Source: Acidobacteriota bacterium (GTDB lineage: Bacteria; Acidobacteriota; Vicinamibacteria; Vicinamibacterales; JAKQTR01). Taken from it: DNA of 37,128 bases. Below the pieces are notes generated by a model, which was given only the letters and a program-made list of their open reading frames with translations, had not been told where the DNA came from and made no database searches. The stretch lies in assembly GCA_026393675.1 (NCBI GenBank), contig JAPKZQ010000013.1:1-37128 (forward strand), given 5' to 3'. Position 1 is the stretch's first letter; every line of letters starts with the position of its first letter. Position numbers and translations under genes: made by a program. Of the stretch, positions 33,740 through 37,128 are shown in pieces.

Positions 33740-34229
33740 ACACCGATGCTCGTGGGCGGCGTGCCTACGCCAGTTACTGTGGAGACGAGAGTCGTTCTTG
33801 CTCTCGGTCGTCAGTAGCCGATCCACTCAGTCAAATGGCGAGGGCGCACCGGTGGTCGACACGAGTCTCTCAGTGGCTTCTGTCGTACTCGAGAGAGCGG
33901 ACGCGGGGATTGTGCCGGCCCACGTCGTTTCGACAGCGGCAACACGCCGTCGAGGGCCGTTCGGACACTCGAACTCACGTCGAGCAACGGGATAGTCATT
34001 ACCCGGCGCTCGATCGCTCACACGTGGTCCATGCGGTTCCCGATCGATGTCGTGTTCCTGAATGAGGACGCCCGGGTTGTGCGTATCGTCGAACGTCTGC
34101 GCCCATTTCGAGTGGTGTGGGGCGGACGGAGCGTGCTCGACACGCTGAAGTTGCCCACAAGTGCGTGCCATCTCGCCGGCCTCAGGGCAGGAGATCAGCT
34201 GCGGATTGGATAGGCTCACCCGGGCCAGC
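33740..34229 (+). repeat. Duplicated segment, copy 2 (decayed)
   Basis: This begins with 25 in-frame codons of a TonB-C tail ([18 protein letters not shown]) ending in TAG at 33815-33817. The DUF192 pseudogene follows, then the same end sequence as copy 1. Only the tail of the TonB-C gene is present, so the segment was cut on its left side. Confidence 0.85.
33852..34213 (+). pseudogene. Frame-shifted DUF192 pseudogene
   Basis: The frame from GTG 33852 aligns with the DUF192 protein through ATRRRG. It then shifts because one base is missing near 33965: copy 1 reads ggacgactcg and this copy reads ggacactcg. The downstream half (MRFPIDVVFLN through GDQLRIG, ending at 34213) is in another frame. 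Total length is 362 against 363 bases, as expected for a single deletion. A short protein from ATG 34031 (60 residues) could still be made but lacks the N-terminal half. Confidence 0.82.
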
Positions 34230-34266
34230 CTGGCGCCAGCCCGAGGGTCCGCTCGAGGCGGTCCGC

Positions 34267-34473
34267 CTACTGCGTCGATTTCACGATGTTGCCGGTCAGG
34301 TTCCCAATGGCGGTCATCAACTGCTCCCTGAAGACCACCATGATAGCGATAATAATCGTCACGACTATCCCGGCAATGACCAGGTACTCGCTGCTGGTCT
34401 GCCCGTCCTGATCGCGCAGCCGGTTCCTCAGTCTCGAGCCCGACGCTTGTGCCCACGTCAAGAATCCAAGCAT
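34267..34473 (-). CDS. Orphan Flp/class III-type pilin
   Basis: A 68-residue protein. The leader ends DQDG, with processing expected between G24 and Q25 and E29 at +5 (QTSSEY). A continuous hydrophobic helix (about 31-50) and a short amphipathic tail ending in NIVKSTQ follow. It looks more like a standard major Flp subunit than the three pilin-like genes at the start of the pilus operon, although it lies 6 kb beyond that operon on the other strand. The ATG at 34473 has a near-ideal GAGGAG seven bases upstream, as expected for a highly made subunit. A longer frame upstream of that start has no support. Confidence 0.82.
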   Translation of the reverse strand: MLGFLTWAQASGSRLRNRLRDQDGQTSSEYLVIAGIVVTIIIAIMVVFREQLMTAIGNLTGNIVKSTQ

Positions 34474-34480
34474 GACCTGA

Positions 34481-34486
34481 CTCCTC
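34481..34486 (-). promoter_or_regulatory. Strong ribosome-binding site of the orphan pilin
   Basis: Minus-strand GAGGAG inside a longer purine run (AGAGAGAGGAG), 7 bases from the ATG at 34473. It fixes the start within a much longer open frame and suggests high translation. Confidence 0.65.
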
Positions 34487-34734
34487 TCTCTTAAGAATGC
34501 CTCGCCCGCTACGAACCCCGCAGGGCGAGTCGGCAGTGCCACACGGTCAGTCCGCGTCTGGGTCCACTGCTCGCGTGAGTCTACCGCATGCTCGGCCAAA
34601 GGGCCACCAGAGTTCCGAAACTTGTCGGTAGTACATGAAATATCCGGGGCAAGTAGTACGTGAAATGTCCAGTCCAGAGGCGGATAGGGTACGACACAGG
34701 AGGGGCTCTGGGGACGTATCCGGACGCCGCCGTG

Positions 34735-35228
34735 GAGAAGAGGGCCATAACGATTCCGGACGTGCTCTTGCGGGCGATGAGTGGGCAGATCAGTTGGCTC
34801 CAAAGCGGCGGAGATCATAGGCGTTACCAACGGGCAGATGCAGCGCTGGCGAAACCGGCTGGAAGCCGAGGGCTACTACGGGCTGTTCGATCGGCAACGG
34901 TAGCGGCCGAGTCCAAAGCGGCTGGCGCTGGCTACGATCGAGCAGGTGCTGCGGCTGTATAGCGAGCAGCATGCGGGTTGTAACGTGCAGCACTTCCACG
35001 AGTTGTTGGTGGCGCACCATCACGTGACGCTGAGTTGCAACTGGGTGAAGCGTGCCCTGCAAACGGCCGGATTGGTGCCCTGCGACCGGTGGATGGGCGC
35101 GCATCCGCGTCGGCGCGAGCGGTGGCCGCTGTCCGGGATGTTGTTGCACATCGACGCTAGTCGGCATGCGCGGCTGTCGAACGTACGTCACGACGACTTG
35201 GTGAGCATCAGCGACGAAGGCACCATAG
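34735..35228 (+). pseudogene. Broken ISNCY-type transposase fragment
   Basis: Pieces read LLRAMSGQISWLQ, then EIIGVTNGQMQRWRNRLEAE, then VLRLYSEQHAGCNVQHFHE, NWVKRALQTAGLV and GMLLHIDASRHARL. Together they resemble the N-terminal helix-turn-helix and the start of the catalytic domain of ISNCY-family transposases. One extra base near 34804 shifts the frame, a TAG at 34901-34903 interrupts it, and similarity stops near 35228 before the catalytic core is complete. No terminal inverted repeats were recognised. It is a dead insertion-sequence remnant. Confidence 0.75.
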
Positions 35229-35538
35229 CTGAATCCGTCTGGGGCGGCTCGCTGTCTCGCGCTTCCCGTGTAGGGTTTGCCCGATGCGTGGTCACGCCCA
35301 CGCCCAGACCCCGTCCTCTGCTTCTGGCGGGGCAGGCGCGGCCAGGAAGGTCACCCAACACACAACGCAAGCATCTGGCTAGGACACGCCGCCGTTTCAG
35401 ACGAGGAAGGGCGCGATACGCCGCGGACTAATCGCCTTCGCTGACGGCCGGAATGGATATTCCACTCCGGTCGCCAAGGAAATCGCATGAAGCTACCGAG
35501 CAAGAAGCTGGAGCCGCACGTCAACGCGAGCCAGACGA
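35229..35538. other. Noncoding stretch with one strong hairpin
   Basis: No gene is seen here. Bases 35448-35470 form a hairpin of 10 positions with one mismatch and a 3-base loop (CCGGAATGGA, TAT, TCCACTCCGG). It lies about 70 bases downstream of the stop of the CsgG-like gene on the minus strand and could end its transcript, but no T-tract follows on either strand. Confidence 0.45.
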
Positions 35539-36777
35539 CTACTTCTTTCCACAGTCCATGACGGCAGTTATCACGTCCGGCGGCACTCCGGCCTCGGACA
35601 ACTTGATGAGAGCGTTTGTGCTCGTGTCGAACTTGCAGGGTGAACTCCTGATCTTGGCGAGGATGACGACGGCAGGCAACTTGGCCTTCACCATCGCTGT
35701 GATGTCGGTGTTCGTGAGCGTTTGGGCAGCGGCCGCAGCCTCGGTCGCCTGAACCTTCGAATCGGCTGCGGCGGCCGCATACGTCGCGCGTTCTTCGATT
35801 CGCTGCATATCACGAGACAACGCTGACGCTCGACGGCACTGGGCCACTGCCTCGACAAAAATGTCTCCGGGCTTGATCCGTTGCGCCTCTTCTAGGTACC
35901 CGAGTGCCTTCTCGTACTGTCCCAGGGAAAAGTACCCCATTCCGACATTGTGGCTGGCGTGCGCGACCACTTTGGGGTTTGGCTTGGGGAGGGCCTTGCA
36001 CTGGTCTAGATTAGTGAGAGATTGTTCGAGCGCACCTCGGATATCACCCGCCTTTTGCCGGCTGAACGCGTCCTTGAGGCCGCAGTCTTTGTCGTCGAAG
36101 TAGTAGAGCCGCACCATCTCCGACCACGGGAGGTACATCCGTTCTGCCTGTCGAACCACGGACGCCATCGCCTGGTCCAGGAGGGTGAACTCCTCCGGAA
36201 ACTCGGGGCAGCACCTATCATCGATTTTGTTCTCGACCAACGGACTCGCTTCCAGCACTTGGGCTGCAAAGATGCGGCTCGTCGCCAAGTCAACGCTGCG
36301 GATCGACCCTCTGACAAACGCCTGAGTCCGCGAAATGTAGGTCCGGTGCACTCCGTTGCGGTCCTTCCAGTCGTTATACAAGCTCTTCTTCTCAAAGGTG
36401 TGTCGTTGAATGTTGACGAAGATCATCACCGTCGCACCCAGAATCTTTCCCATTTGCGCGGCCGACTGCTGATCGACGTTTCCCGATAGACTGAAGTTCT
36501 GCTCCCGGAGTAGGGCATCAAGTCGGCTTCGTTCGATGACCTCCACATTGGTCTGTACGAACCGGGCTGTCAGTGCATCGACAAAGCTACCGGCAGCCTC
36601 GCCTTGTGCGGGGCCGAACGCGACCCTGTTGACCTGGATGCCCAGATTGGGAGGATGCGAAATCGTCGTGGGCACCTGCGGGTTGGTAAACTTGTCCCAG
36701 AACTGGCCCTGGACCGCGATCGAGGCCAGAAGGAAGACCAAGAGTCCCACCAGTGAAGCGACCCGTATTCTACTCAT
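35539..36777 (-). CDS. Exported CsgG-like protein with TPR and C-terminal repeat domain
   Basis: A 412-residue protein. A signal peptide (hydrophobic 7-22, cut near VQGQ) has no lipobox cysteine, unlike CsgG itself. A CsgG/curli-assembly-like domain (about 45-215) includes VEVIERSRLDALLREQ and QMGKILGATVMIF. A TPR pair follows (about 270-310; NVGMGYFSLGQYEKALGYLEEA), then an Ala-rich helix and a C-terminal domain (about 352-412; TDITAMVKAKLPAVVILAKI and AGVPPDVITAVM) seen in other proteins of this type. CsgG-like domains often act in envelope assembly or as peptidoglycan-synthesis activators. No direct link to the pilus is visible. Confidence 0.82.
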   Translation of the reverse strand: MSRIRVASLVGLLVFLLASIAVQGQFWDKFTNPQVPTTISHPPNLGIQVNRVAFGPAQGEAAGSFVDALTARFVQTNVEVIERSRLDALLREQNFSLSGNVDQQSAAQMGKILGATVMIFVNIQRHTFEKKSLYNDWKDRNGVHRTYISRTQAFVRGSIRSVDLATSRIFAAQVLEASPLVENKIDDRCCPEFPEEFTLLDQAMASVVRQAERMYLPWSEMVRLYYFDDKDCGLKDAFSRQKAGDIRGALEQSLTNLDQCKALPKPNPKVVAHASHNVGMGYFSLGQYEKALGYLEEAQRIKPGDIFVEAVAQCRRASALSRDMQRIEERATYAAAAADSKVQATEAAAAAQTLTNTDITAMVKAKLPAVVILAKIRSSPCKFDTSTNALIKLSEAGVPPDVITAVMDCGKK

Positions 36778-36873
36778 CTTTCAACTCCCTCCCAGCTCAG
36801 CGGTTCAAGAAATAGGCGCGAGGCACGTGGACAAGGTGGGAAGAACCCGCGATTCCGGTGTGATTCTAAGCCG

Positions 36874-37128
36874 ATGCGCTCGGCGGAGTCCACAGGATTG
36901 CGACGACAGGATTGTGACGACCAAAGTTCCGACGCTATTGGAGCATCCACACTTCTGGCACGTTTACCGTTTTCCCAGGTGTGGGCCTCGGCGGCCGTTC
37001 CGAATCAGCCCGCCAGGAAACTGGCGATGCAGGACAGGTACCTCGCCGCGCATGGTGGCCGGGACCTGCTCGGCGACTACCTTGCGCGGGAACTCAATGA
37101 CGGCGTCCGCGTGGTCTGCCGCAACGAC
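36874..37128 (+). CDS. Partial open frame running off the right edge, unrecognised
   Basis: An open frame from ATG 36874 continues to the end of the window without a stop (85 codons). The last part (VWASAAVPNQPARKLAMQ, then RYLAAHGGRDLLGDYLARE) looks more protein-like than the first. The true start may therefore be GTG 36979 or ATG 37027. No ribosome site or family is recognisable. It is divergent from the CsgG-like gene. Confidence 0.3.
   Translation, partial: MRSAESTGLRRQDCDDQSSDAIGASTLLARLPFSQVWASAAVPNQPARKLAMQDRYLAAHGGRDLLGDYLARELNDGVRVVCRND

Noticed and set aside
33852-34213. Second functional DUF192 gene
   Set aside because: A one-base deletion breaks the frame when compared with the intact copy at 29707-30069.

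Overview
The window is a high-GC bacterial chromosome segment. Abundant Hanks-type Ser/Thr kinases, FHA, PEGA and TPR proteins, plus TonB-C, NHL-like and DUF192 genes, suggest an uncultured Acidobacteriota-like (less likely Myxococcota-like) organism. This is an inference from gene content only; no rRNA, tRNA or other phylogenetic marker is present.

Layout. (1) 247-10684, minus strand: a tightly coupled six-gene signalling operon. In transcription order it encodes a PP2C phosphatase, a cytoplasmic Ser/Thr kinase with a long helical tail, an FHA-TM-TPR protein, a membrane Ser/Thr kinase with a PEGA domain, a TPR/beta-propeller protein and an exported PEGA-PDZ-TPR protein. Neighbouring genes overlap by 4 bases or are 4-9 bases apart. 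(2) 10804-11334, minus: a LuxR-type regulator. The divergent intergenic region beside it (about 11335-11561) carries a candidate promoter and a perfect 12-bp dyad. (3) 11562-28701, plus: a long Tad/Flp (type IVc) pilus operon. It holds three small pilin-like genes, three TadE/TadG-like genes, cpaB, a cpaC-type secretin, one gene fusing TadZ to the TadA/CpaF ATPase, tadB, a pilin-headed Cys-rich alpha/beta-hydrolase, a secreted SUMF1-like protein, tadC, three FHA membrane proteins and a second, PilB/GspE-type ATPase. (4) 28782-30069: a TonB-C protein and a DUF192 protein. (5) 30172-33444, minus: a giant kinase-TM-SUMF1 protein. (6) 33740-34229: a decayed second copy of the TonB-tail/DUF192 segment, followed by an orphan Flp-like pilin on the minus strand (34267-34473), a broken ISNCY-type transposase, a CsgG-like/TPR protein on the minus strand, and an open frame running off the right edge.

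How it may work together (inference). The two kinases and the phosphatase would set phospho-threonine levels that are read by four FHA proteins. One FHA gene overlaps the next FHA gene, and another overlaps the PilB-type ATPase gene, so phosphorylation could gate pilus assembly. This resembles in logic the PpkA/PppA/Fha control of type VI secretion, but no type VI core gene is present. Between tadB and tadC, which are usually adjacent, lie two accessory genes. One is a prepilin-like protein carrying a full Ser-Asp-His hydrolase triad in a locally AT-richer stretch. It is the best candidate here for an undescribed pilus-borne enzyme or effector.
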